A stretch of DNA of 13,306 bases from Thermoplasmata archaeon. Its GTDB lineage: Archaea > Thermoplasmatota > Thermoplasmata > Lutacidiplasmatales > UBA184. A program made the translations under genes and the position numbers. Location: the NCBI GenBank assembly GCA_021828085.1, contig JAKATE010000044.1, positions 1 through 13,306 on the forward strand, written 5' to 3'. This document shows positions 5,541-12,232 of this stretch, piece after piece. Under the pieces are notes generated by a model, which was not told the DNA's origin, did not search any database, and saw nothing but the letters and a program-made list of their open reading frames with translations. Numbering within the stretch: the first letter of the stretch is position 1; every line of letters starts with the position of its first letter.

Positions 5541-7874
5541 ATGATCCGAAGCGCGCTTCTCCTCGGCATCGTGCTGCTGGCGGTCGGCGGCGCCCTCATC
5601 GCCGTGCCCGCGGGCCAGACCTGGAGCTTCTCCCTCCTGGGCGTCAACTCGGTCTACCCGCACGGCGTGCCGAGCGACGCGATGGGCGGGGCCGCCCATC
5701 TCGGGATCTCCGCTCCGTACGCGATGGCGGACACGGTCCAGTACAATCTGACCTGGACCGGGGGCCCGCCCGATACTTCGATCGAGGTCTACGCGTGCAC
5801 GGACTCGTCCTGTCGGACGCTCGGCACGCTCCTTGCGGTGGGAACCGGGGGCGCGGGAGGCTTCGAGTTCGGTCTCCCGATCGGGGAGTATTTCATGCTC
5901 AACACGACGGCCACGAGCAGCGCGCTCGGGGTCAACATGAGCCAGGCCACCCAGGGGCTCTCCCCTGGCCAGGCGATCCCGTCTCCCGCGAGCGGCGGCC
6001 TCTCCGTGGTCGTCACCGCGAACCTGCAGTCGGGGATGGGACTGCTGGGACTGGCCCCGTTCTCGGTGGGGGCGCTCCTCGGGATCTACGGGTTCCTCTC
6101 CTACCCCTCTTACGAGGCGGTCCCCACCGGCATCTCCCGCCGGCTCGACTACTACCTCGCCGCCATCCTCATCCTGCTGGCCGGAGAGGGCCTGCTCGCG
6201 GGCTACATCGTCACTTTAGGCTCGCTCGCGTCCATCGGGGCGCAGAGCGCCGTCGGCTTCGCCCTGGGGTTGATGATCCTGGGCGGCGGACTGCTCTTCC
6301 ACATCCTGGACGTCTCCTTCCGGGATCGTGAGATCGCCGCCGAGAAGCTCGCCCGGACGCGGGAGCTGCCCTACTGGTTCCGACGCTACGTCCTGCACTG
6401 GCTCACGACCACGGACCACAAGGAGATCGGCCTGATGTACATGGTCGCGTCCTTCGGGTTCCTCATCATCGGCGGCATCTACGCGATGCTGATCCGGGTG
6501 GACCTGTTCCTGCCGGCCGTCGGGATGACCCCCGGCTCCATCGGGATCTCGCCGGACCTCTACTCCACGCTCTTCACCGAGCATGGGATCATCATGATCT
6601 TCCTCGTGGTCATGCCGCTCATGGCCGGCTGGGGGAACTACCTCTTGCCCACGATGGTGGGCGCGAAGGACATGGCCATGCCCCGGATCAACAACATGGC
6701 CTTCTGGCTGATCCCTCCTGCCGGGGTCCTCATCATCCTCTCGGGAGCGAACGGGGGTTGGACCGGTTACGTCCCGCTGACGACGCTCATGCCGGGCCGC
6801 GGGATCGACATCTGGATCGCGGGCCTGCACATCCTCTCCATCTCCTCGATGCTCGGGGCGATCAACTTCGTCGTGACGGTGATGAAGCACCGTGCGCCGG
6901 GCGTCACCTACTGGAACATGCCCATCTTCGTCTGGTCGACGTTCATCAACAGCTTCCTGGTGATCGCGGCGATGCCGTCGCTGTCGGTGGCCCTCTCGAT
7001 GGTGCTCTCCGACCGCAACTTCGGCACCCATCTCACCTACGGCGTCAACGGGTCTCCCCTGGGCGGCCCGCTCCTCTACCAGAACCTCTTCTGGTTCTTC
7101 GGGCATCCGGAGGTCTACATCCTCATCCTGCCGGCCTTCGGCCTGGTCTCGACGATCCTCCCGAAGATGGTGCGCAAGCACCTCTTCGGCTACACGGCGA
7201 TGGCGCTCTCCATCGCTTCGATCGGGATCCTGGGTTTCGTCGTCTGGCAGCACCACATGTTCACGACGGGCGAGGACACGAACACCCGTTTCATCTTCAT
7301 GCTCACCACGATCGCCATCGCGGTGCCGACCGGCGTGAAGATGTTCAACTGGCTGGCCACGATCTGGGGCGGCCGGGTGCGTCTCGAAATGCCGATGTGG
7401 TTCATCATCGCGTTCCTGACGATGTTCCTGATCGGCGGTCTCTCCGGCGTGATGCTGGGGACGATCCCCGTGGACTACCTCATCCACCAGACCTACTTCG
7501 TCGTGGCGCACTTCCACTACACGATCATGGGCGGGACGCTCATGGGCGTCTTCGCGGCGACCTACTTCTTCTACCCCATCATGACGCGTCGGTGGTACAG
7601 CCACACCCTGGGGCTCTGGCACTTCGTCCTGACCTACGTCGGGGGGAACCTGCTCTTCTTCCCGATGTTCTTTGACGGGATGGCGGGGATGCCCCGCCGG
7701 TACTACACCTACCTGCCCTGGTGGCCCACCCCGGTCGGCCTCGACCTGGGGCAGCTGAACGCGCTCTCCACGATCGGGGCCACGATCTTCGGGATCGGGA
7801 CCCTCGTCTTCATCTTCAACATGGTCGCAAGCTACTACCGCGGGAAACCGGCCCCGGAGGATCCGTGGGCCTAA
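5541..7874 (+). CDS. Heme-copper oxidase subunit I (A1 type) with N-terminal exported-domain extension
   Basis: This 777-residue protein reduces oxygen to water and pumps protons. The catalytic core begins near residue 283 (YVLHWLTTTDHKEIG). It has the heme a ligand H348 (TEHG), the GHPEVY motif (H522, E524, Y526, with CuB ligand and the Tyr cross-linked to it), the CuB ligands H571-H572 (WQHH), the K-channel lysine K600 (PTGVK), and H657 and H659 (AHFHY) for hemes a3 and a. GHPEVY places it in the A1 group. The first ~280 residues are not part of the usual protein: a helix (3-21), an exported, probably beta-rich domain (22-165, with C86 and C91 in CTDSSC), and three further helices (about 167-186, 204-225, 235-256). 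The start at 5541 follows a GGAGAGGGGG stretch at 5518-5527. Its stop overlaps the heme A synthase start. Confidence 0.96.
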   Translation: MIRSALLLGIVLLAVGGALIAVPAGQTWSFSLLGVNSVYPHGVPSDAMGGAAHLGISAPYAMADTVQYNLTWTGGPPDTSIEVYACTDSSCRTLGTLLAVGTGGAGGFEFGLPIGEYFMLNTTATSSALGVNMSQATQGLSPGQAIPSPASGGLSVVVTANLQSGMGLLGLAPFSVGALLGIYGFLSYPSYEAVPTGISRRLDYYLAAILILLAGEGLLAGYIVTLGSLASIGAQSAVGFALGLMILGGGLLFHILDVSFRDREIAAEKLARTRELPYWFRRYVLHWLTTTDHKEIGLMYMVASFGFLIIGGIYAMLIRVDLFLPAVGMTPGSIGISPDLYSTLFTEHGIIMIFLVVMPLMAGWGNYLLPTMVGAKDMAMPRINNMAFWLIPPAGVLIILSGANGGWTGYVPLTTLMPGRGIDIWIAGLHILSISSMLGAINFVVTVMKHRAPGVTYWNMPIFVWSTFINSFLVIAAMPSLSVALSMVLSDRNFGTHLTYGVNGSPLGGPLLYQNLFWFFGHPEVYILILPAFGLVSTILPKMVRKHLFGYTAMALSIASIGILGFVVWQHHMFTTGEDTNTRFIFMLTTIAIAVPTGVKMFNWLATIWGGRVRLEMPMWFIIAFLTMFLIGGLSGVMLGTIPVDYLIHQTYFVVAHFHYTIMGGTLMGVFAATYFFYPIMTRRWYSHTLGLWHFVLTYVGGNLLFFPMFFDGMAGMPRRYYTYLPWWPTPVGLDLGQLNALSTIGATIFGIGTLVFIFNMVASYYRGKPAPEDPWA
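7856..7861 (+). promoter_or_regulatory. Ribosome binding site for the GTG start of heme A synthase
   Basis: GGAGGA lies inside the end of the oxidase gene, a few bases before the GTG at 7865. It supports that start, for which no ATG alternative exists before the first membrane helix. Confidence 0.55.
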
Positions 7875-8503
7875 AGGACGGGACGGGTCCCGGTTCGAAG
7901 GTTTCTCCAGAGCTGAGCGAAGAGGGAAGCCGCTCGGCGGCGTTCCGCTACCTGGCCATCGTGTCGGCGGTGGTCGCCTATCTCACCGTGCTCCTCGGGG
8001 CCGGGGTCACCTTCTCCGACACCCCGCTCGTCTGCCCGACGTGGCCCGGCTGCTCGCCGGGCCAGCTCATCCCCACCCTTGGGGGCCCGGCGACGCTCGA
8101 GTTCTCGCACCGCGCCCTCGCCCTCGTGCTCTCGCTCTGTACCCTGGGGCTGCTCGCGCTCGCCTACCTGACGAAGCAGGCGAGCCCGGGGGTCCGCCGG
8201 ATGACCTTCCTCGCGGCGGTGCTGGTCATCCTGCAAGCCCTCCTCGGAGGTGCGATCATCTTCAGCGACGCCGCGTTCGCCATCGTGGTCTTCCACCTAG
8301 GGCTCGCCACCCTCCTCTTCGGGGTCCTGATCCTCATCGCGGTCATGGCGAACTTCCCGTTCCTGCCTCCCCGGTGGCAGGCCTCCCTCGTGGGCAGCCT
8401 GTCGAAGGTGGGCGAGGCCCGCAGCGAAATGGACCGGATGAACGGGGAGAGGCAGGGTCCCCCGTCCGTCGAGGGCGGCGCCTCCCCCAGCTCCGGACGG
8501 TAG
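7865..8503 (+). CDS. ctaA: Compact (four-helix) heme A synthase
   Basis: Heme A synthase oxidises a methyl group of heme O to make heme A for the oxidase encoded just upstream. The 212-residue product is about half the length of bacterial CtaA and has four membrane helices (about 29-48, 82-103, 112-133, 138-163). It keeps the exported cysteine pair CPTWPGC (C57, C63), the ExxH motif (E79, H82 in LEFSHR) and a second helix histidine H144 (VVFHLG). Half-size heme A synthases are known from archaea such as Aeropyrum and would act as dimers. A ~45-residue polar tail follows the last helix. The GTG start overlaps the oxidase stop by 10 bases and has a GGAGGA site, so the enzyme should be made together with the oxidase. 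Confidence 0.88.
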   Translation: MGLKDGTGPGSKVSPELSEEGSRSAAFRYLAIVSAVVAYLTVLLGAGVTFSDTPLVCPTWPGCSPGQLIPTLGGPATLEFSHRALALVLSLCTLGLLALAYLTKQASPGVRRMTFLAAVLVILQALLGGAIIFSDAAFAIVVFHLGLATLLFGVLILIAVMANFPFLPPRWQASLVGSLSKVGEARSEMDRMNGERQGPPSVEGGASPSSGR

Positions 8504-8590
8504 TCGACCCCCCCGACGCGGACCCCCCTCGGACCGCACCGGTGAAGCCGACCCCCCACGGTTGATGAGCTCCGGGGTCTGCGTGGGTGG
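8504..8590. other. Intergenic gap closing the packed unit
   Basis: These 87 bases are C/G-rich, with repeated GACCCCCC-type runs at about 8505-8556. I see no T-run terminator, no strong TATA box and no Shine-Dalgarno sequence before the ATG at 8591. A weak GTTGATG at 8561 is the only AT-richer spot. Whether transcription continues from the oxidase unit into the next gene cannot be told. Confidence 0.4.
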
Positions 8591-9520
8591 ATGGTCGACG
8601 CCGGCATTCTGGTCCTCCTCGGGATCATCGGGGCCGGGATGGCCGGGCTCAACCTCTGGATCCTCTTCCAGTTCTTCCCGAGGAATGCGCTGACCCCCAC
8701 CTGGTCCCGGGCGATCCTGGTCTCCTACCTGCTGATCGCTTCCGTGGCCCTCTGGGTCTCGGTGGATTTTGACCTGCTCGCGGGCAACACGTCCGTCGGC
8801 TGGACCGCCGTGATGTTCGGCCTCCAGTTCATGATGATGTCCCCTTTCGTGTGGGTCGTCCCGCTCATCTTCAAGGGTGACACCATCCGGGTCCGCTTCT
8901 CCTCCTGGCGCTGGCCGGTCTTCCTGACCCTCCTGGTGCTCGCCAACGAGCTCGCGATGGGGGCCTCCTTCGTCGGGGTGACCCTCGGGGTCGGGGCCAT
9001 CGCTCCTCCAGGGCAGTGGGGAGTGCTCCTGGGCGCGTCGCGATCGATCCTCTCGGTCTGGTTCCTCTGGGTCATGTTCGCGAACATGGTGCCGCTCCTC
9101 TTCTTCGCCCGCCTGCCCTCGCTCGAGCGCTGGGCCCTCCTCACCCTCGCAGCGAGCGGGGTCGTCGCTCCGCTGGTGGAGGTCCAGCCCTGGGTGGGGC
9201 TGGCGGCGGTCGCGGTCGTCATGGCGGGCGCCCTCGGGTTCCTCGTCCTCCGTCTCTTCCGTGCCTCCGGCGCCCCCCTGGGGGACCCCCGCCTGCTGAC
9301 GGCCGTGGTGGTCGCCTTCGCCGCGATGGTCCTCTCGCAGGTCGCCTTCCTCCTCCGCCCAGGGAGCGCTTGGGCGCCGGTGCCCTTCGCCCTGGTCATG
9401 TTCGGGGTGATGGCTTCCGAGCTGCTCTTCGTCGTCCGCTCCATCCTGACGCCGTCGCACGTCGAGCCGATCGGGCTGCCCGCCGAGCTAGAGGTCAACT
9501 CGGCTTCACCCGTAGATTAA
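8591..9520 (+). CDS. Unrecognised multi-helix membrane protein
   Basis: The 309-residue product is almost entirely hydrophobic, with about nine membrane helices joined by short loops. Examples are residues about 5-28, 40-60, 73-95, 106-135, 145-172, then four more to about 288. It contains one histidine, near the C-terminus (SHVEP), and no cysteine, so it is not a histidine-ligated heme protein and is unlikely to be a cysteine-based copper chaperone. The buried charged residue in LVLANELAMG is noteworthy. I do not recognise the family. It lies between ctaA and a DoxX-like gene with ctaB beyond, so a role in oxidase assembly, a proton or metal pathway, or an accessory oxidase subunit is possible. 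This rests on position alone. Confidence 0.8.
   Translation: MVDAGILVLLGIIGAGMAGLNLWILFQFFPRNALTPTWSRAILVSYLLIASVALWVSVDFDLLAGNTSVGWTAVMFGLQFMMMSPFVWVVPLIFKGDTIRVRFSSWRWPVFLTLLVLANELAMGASFVGVTLGVGAIAPPGQWGVLLGASRSILSVWFLWVMFANMVPLLFFARLPSLERWALLTLAASGVVAPLVEVQPWVGLAAVAVVMAGALGFLVLRLFRASGAPLGDPRLLTAVVVAFAAMVLSQVAFLLRPGSAWAPVPFALVMFGVMASELLFVVRSILTPSHVEPIGLPAELEVNSASPVD
9513..9520 (+). promoter_or_regulatory. Possible weak TATA box before the DoxX-like gene
   Basis: TAGATTAA overlaps the stop codon of the preceding gene and stands out from GC-rich surroundings. Transcription starting about 25 bases past its centre would begin near 9541. That is downstream of the GTG at 9539 but upstream of the GTG at 9557, which favours the latter start. 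Part of the AT content is simply the stop codon. Confidence 0.25.
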
Positions 9521-9556
9521 GGACAAACCGTCGCACCCGTGAGGGGGGGGATCGGG

Positions 9557-10237
9557 GTGACCGATAACGAGTTCCTGCGCGAGGCGCTCCCCAGGGTGCG
9601 GACGCTGTGGAAGCGCGACCCCAAGGGGATGTCCCTCGACCTGCTCCGGGTCGGGATCGGGTTCGTCTGGGCGCTCAACCTGATCTTCGTGCTCGCGCCG
9701 AGCAACGGGTTCTTCTCCGGGTTCCAGGGGGTCGCGAGCGGGTTCGGACAGTCCAGCCTCGGCGGTCCGGGCTTTGCCAACCTCGTGGCGGGCCACGCCG
9801 AGCTCTTCGCCTGGGTGATCGCGATCGTGACCGCCTACCTCGCCGTGGCCTTCCTTCTGGGGATCACGACGCGGCTCGCGTGCCTCGTCGGGATCGTGGC
9901 GTCCATCGCCTTCCTTCTGACGCAGTTCTACTCGACCTTCGCCCTCAACGGCACCGGGACCGACGTCGGTCCGCACCCGCTCTACCTCCTGATCTATCTC
10001 ATCCTCTTCGCGGGCGGGGCCGGGCAGTACTTCGCCTTCGACCACTGGGTCTGGACGAGCGGGAACGCGAGGTTCCCGCGGCTCTCCAGCTGGATCGCCT
10101 CGCCCCGTGACCTTCCGTGCAACGCCACCTGCCCGAAGGCGGGGTACCTCCGGGTCGCGGGGCCCGTACCTCTCCTCGAGGGCTCGGCGGCCGCCCCGAC
10201 GGGCGCGGGCGGCGAGAACGCGCCCGGCGCCACGTAA
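9557..10237 (+). CDS. DoxX/DoxD-like integral membrane protein with cysteine-containing tail
   Basis: The 226-residue product has four membrane helices (about 30-46, 79-100, 106-125, 140-157). It carries the DoxX/DoxD-type signature of an Arg at the head of helix 1 (LLRVGIGFVW) and LGITTRLACLVG between helices 2 and 3. DoxD is a subunit of the archaeal terminal quinol oxidase/thiosulfate:quinone oxidoreductase, but DoxX-family proteins are diverse and the exact role here is unknown. A ~65-residue tail after helix 4 includes CNATC (C188, C192), a possible thiol or metal site. I chose the GTG at 9557 because GAGGGGGGG lies just before it. An in-frame GTG at 9539 would add six residues. ctaB follows after a 76-base gap with its own promoter-like box. 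Confidence 0.75.
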   Translation: MTDNEFLREALPRVRTLWKRDPKGMSLDLLRVGIGFVWALNLIFVLAPSNGFFSGFQGVASGFGQSSLGGPGFANLVAGHAELFAWVIAIVTAYLAVAFLLGITTRLACLVGIVASIAFLLTQFYSTFALNGTGTDVGPHPLYLLIYLILFAGGAGQYFAFDHWVWTSGNARFPRLSSWIASPRDLPCNATCPKAGYLRVAGPVPLLEGSAAAPTGAGGENAPGAT

Positions 10238-10280
10238 CCCCCGCTTCGGCCGAACCGCGCGAACTGGCCCTCTGGGCGGC

Positions 10281-10287
10281 GTTATCT
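10281..10287 (+). promoter_or_regulatory. TATA-like promoter of ctaB
   Basis: GTTATCT is the only AT-rich spot in the 76-base gap and its centre is 30 bases before the ATG at 10314. There is no Shine-Dalgarno sequence before the ATG, so a near-leaderless transcript is likely. It resembles the GTTATAC box before tatA. Confidence 0.4.
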
Positions 10288-10313
10288 CCCCTGCGGGGCT
10301 CGGACCTGGGCCG

Positions 10314-11216
10314 ATGACCGACCTTCCCGGTGCGGTCCCCAAGTGGGGAGCGTACGTCTCGCTCCTCAAGCCCGGGATCACCGGTCTCATCCTGCTGATG
10401 GCCGTGGCGGGGTTCTTCGCCGGGGACCCCACCTATCCGCCCCCCTGGGTGAAGCTCGGGGGGATCCTTCTTGCCGGAGGGATGGCCAGCGGAGGCGCCG
10501 CCGCGCTGAACCACTGGTACGACCGCGACATCGACGCCCGGATGAAGCGGACCCGGGACCGCCCCCTTCCGAGCGAGGCGGTCTCCCCCAACCACGCGCT
10601 CGTCCTGGGTCTCCTGCTGACCGCGCTCTCGCTCCCGGTCGCCTACCTCACCGTGAACCTCCTCTCGATGCTGGCGATGGCCTCGGGCTCCGTCGTCTAC
10701 GTCCTCGTCTACACCGTCTGGCTGAAGCGGAGGACCCGGTGGAACATCGTGGTCGGGGGGTACGCGGGGAGCGCCCCGGTCCTCGCCGGTTGCGCCGCCG
10801 CCGTGGGCACGTTCACGCCCGCCGGCCTTCTTCTCGCGCTCCTGGTCTTCCTTTGGACCCCGCCGCATTTCTGGTCCCTCGCGGTGGCCCTCAAGGACGA
10901 CTACGGTCGGACCGAGCTGCCGATGCTGCCGGTCCCCGGCGACCTGACGAGGTCCGCGCGCACGGTGGTGGTCTCCGCCCTTCTCCTGCTCGTTCCCACC
11001 GCGGCCTTCGTCCTCCTGCCCGCGTCCTTCCGCCTCTTCCTGGTGCTCGCGCTCGTCCTCGGCCTCGGCTTCGTCGCCACCACCTGGCCGATGCTCAAGA
11101 ACGTCTCACGCCCGGTGGCGATCCGGGGGTTCATCGCCTCCGGTCTCTATCTCATCGGCGTGGCCCTCGCCATGGTCGCCGACTGGGGATGGGTCTCGCT
11201 CCCGTTCCTCCGGTGA
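10314..11216 (+). CDS. ctaB: Protoheme IX farnesyltransferase (heme O synthase)
   Basis: CtaB attaches a farnesyl group to heme b to make heme O, the substrate of CtaA. The 300-residue protein is a UbiA-family prenyltransferase. It has the first Asp-rich motif N66-xxx-D70-xxx-D74 (NHWYDRDIDARM) followed by RTRDRPLPS. The second region is WTPPHFWSLAVALKDDYGR with PMLPV (about 181-207), which is characteristic of heme O synthases within the family. About nine membrane helices are expected. The frame stays open upstream to 10107, but the start at 10314 is preferred. It gives the usual length, begins at MTDLPGAV just before the conserved AYVSLLKPGIT, and lies at leaderless distance from a TATA-like box. 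The upstream part would overlap the DoxX-like gene. Confidence 0.94.
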   Translation: MTDLPGAVPKWGAYVSLLKPGITGLILLMAVAGFFAGDPTYPPPWVKLGGILLAGGMASGGAAALNHWYDRDIDARMKRTRDRPLPSEAVSPNHALVLGLLLTALSLPVAYLTVNLLSMLAMASGSVVYVLVYTVWLKRRTRWNIVVGGYAGSAPVLAGCAAAVGTFTPAGLLLALLVFLWTPPHFWSLAVALKDDYGRTELPMLPVPGDLTRSARTVVVSALLLLVPTAAFVLLPASFRLFLVLALVLGLGFVATTWPMLKNVSRPVAIRGFIASGLYLIGVALAMVADWGWVSLPFLR

Positions 11217-11277
11217 TCGCCCTCCCCCTGGGACAGAGGAGCGGCCACCTCCGGGCGGGTCCCGGGCTGACACAGAC

Positions 11278-11285
11278 GATATATC
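11278..11285 (+). promoter_or_regulatory. TATA-like promoter of the 272-residue ORF
   Basis: GATATATC lies in the gap after ctaB, and its centre is about 33 bases before the ATG at 11315. It is the clearest TATA sequence in the window. No Shine-Dalgarno sequence precedes the ATG, so transcription probably starts within about 10 bases of it. Confidence 0.55.
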
Positions 11286-11314
11286 GCCCCGCAGGGATTT
11301 CGTTCAAGGTTCAC

Positions 11315-12133
11315 ATGCCGAAGGCACGTACGAGGTCTTCTTCCCCGGCCCCCGCGGCGGGCTCGAAGCCCTCCCCGGTCCCTCCTCCGACGCCGGTCGC
11401 ATCCCCCGAGGAGGAGCGCCAGGCGATCGTGGCCACCCTCCAGAAGATGGGGTTCGCCGCCATCTCACGGCGGGGCCCCTCTCCCTGGGAGGGCGCCGAC
11501 CTGTGGGTCCGCTCCTCCAGGAACCGGTCGGTCCTCCCCGTCCTCGTCGAGCGCGTCGACCCGCCCTCCATCGAGGAGCGGACCCGCCGGCTCCTCGAAC
11601 GCTGGTCCCAGGGTCTCCGTCTCACGGCGACCCCCCAGCAGGGCGGCTCGAGCATCCTGGTCGTCGACAGCGACAGCTCCGCGGAGCTCGCGAGCCGGGG
11701 GATGGTCGCGGCCTCCCCCCTGCCGCTCTCGCTGGCGGTCTCCCGGACCCGGATCCTGGTCCACCCTCGCCGGACCGGAGAGGCCGTCTCGGCCCCGCAC
11801 TGGCACCGGCTGCGTCTCCCTCCCCGCGTGGTCCTCATGCTCGCGACCGGAGCCCTCGTGGGGCTCGCCGAGAGGGCGGAGCAGGCGGAGGCCGGCGAGA
11901 CGGGAGGGGCCGCCCCCATCGACGTGGAGGGGATGTTCCGCGCTCTCCGCAGCGTCTTCTCCATCGACGTCGAGGGATCCTTCGGGGTGACCCGTGAGGA
12001 GGATGCGATGTTCCTGATGTACCAGCTCGCGCTGAAGGAGACCTATGCCCCCGGCGACCAGGGAGCGAGCCTGCACGAGCTCGTGAACAACCCCAAGGGG
12101 CCCGGCGCACGTCTCCCCTGGTTCGCGATCTGA
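11315..12133 (+). CDS. Unrecognised soluble protein
   Basis: The 272-residue product begins with a basic, Pro/Ser/Ala-rich, probably disordered stretch (1-33). A mixed alpha/beta region follows (about 34-180), including the helix EEERQAIVATLQKMGF and strands such as VLPVLVERVD and SSILVVDSD. A hydrophobic helix (about 171-188, VVLMLATGALVGLAERA) precedes a helical C-terminal part ending GARLPWFAI. I see no cysteine, no catalytic motif and no signal peptide, and do not recognise the family. The frame is open far upstream inside ctaB, but the ATG at 11315 lies just after ctaB and right behind a TATA-like box, which fixes the start. Its separate promoter and soluble character suggest it is not an integral part of the respiratory unit. 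Confidence 0.75.
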   Translation: MPKARTRSSSPAPAAGSKPSPVPPPTPVASPEEERQAIVATLQKMGFAAISRRGPSPWEGADLWVRSSRNRSVLPVLVERVDPPSIEERTRRLLERWSQGLRLTATPQQGGSSILVVDSDSSAELASRGMVAASPLPLSLAVSRTRILVHPRRTGEAVSAPHWHRLRLPPRVVLMLATGALVGLAERAEQAEAGETGGAAPIDVEGMFRALRSVFSIDVEGSFGVTREEDAMFLMYQLALKETYAPGDQGASLHELVNNPKGPGARLPWFAI

Positions 12134-12232
12134 AGCTCGCAGAGGGCGCAAAGCCGGCGGGGCCGGCCCCGGGCTGGGGTTCCTCCGTCTCTCCGTTCAA
12201 ATAGGCCTGTCCGATAGCGCCGGGGGCGGCTC
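12134..12232. other. Intergenic region with GC-rich hairpin potential
   Basis: About 100 bases without a gene. A GC-rich run at about 12151-12178 (with GGGGCCGGCCCCGGG) could fold into a hairpin after the preceding gene, but no T-run follows. The 3' end carries the AT-rich box described separately. Confidence 0.35.
12196..12204 (+). promoter_or_regulatory. TATA-like promoter of the zinc-ribbon membrane protein
   Basis: TTCAAATAG is an AT-rich island centred about 33 bases before the ATG at 12233. No Shine-Dalgarno sequence matches the ATG at usual spacing. It repeats the near-leaderless arrangement seen before tatA, ctaB and the 272-residue ORF. Confidence 0.45.

Noticed and set aside
6216..7622. 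A 468-codon open frame on the minus strand opposite oxidase subunit I
   Set aside because: It is rich in Arg, Asp, Glu, His and Pro with no domain, as expected for the antisense of a GC-rich membrane-protein gene. The plus strand carries all oxidase motifs.
10343..11314. In-frame upstream extension of the 272-residue ORF through ctaB
   Set aside because: The extension is an alternative frame of ctaB with Arg/Pro-rich shadow composition. The TATA box and ATG at 11315 give a better start.
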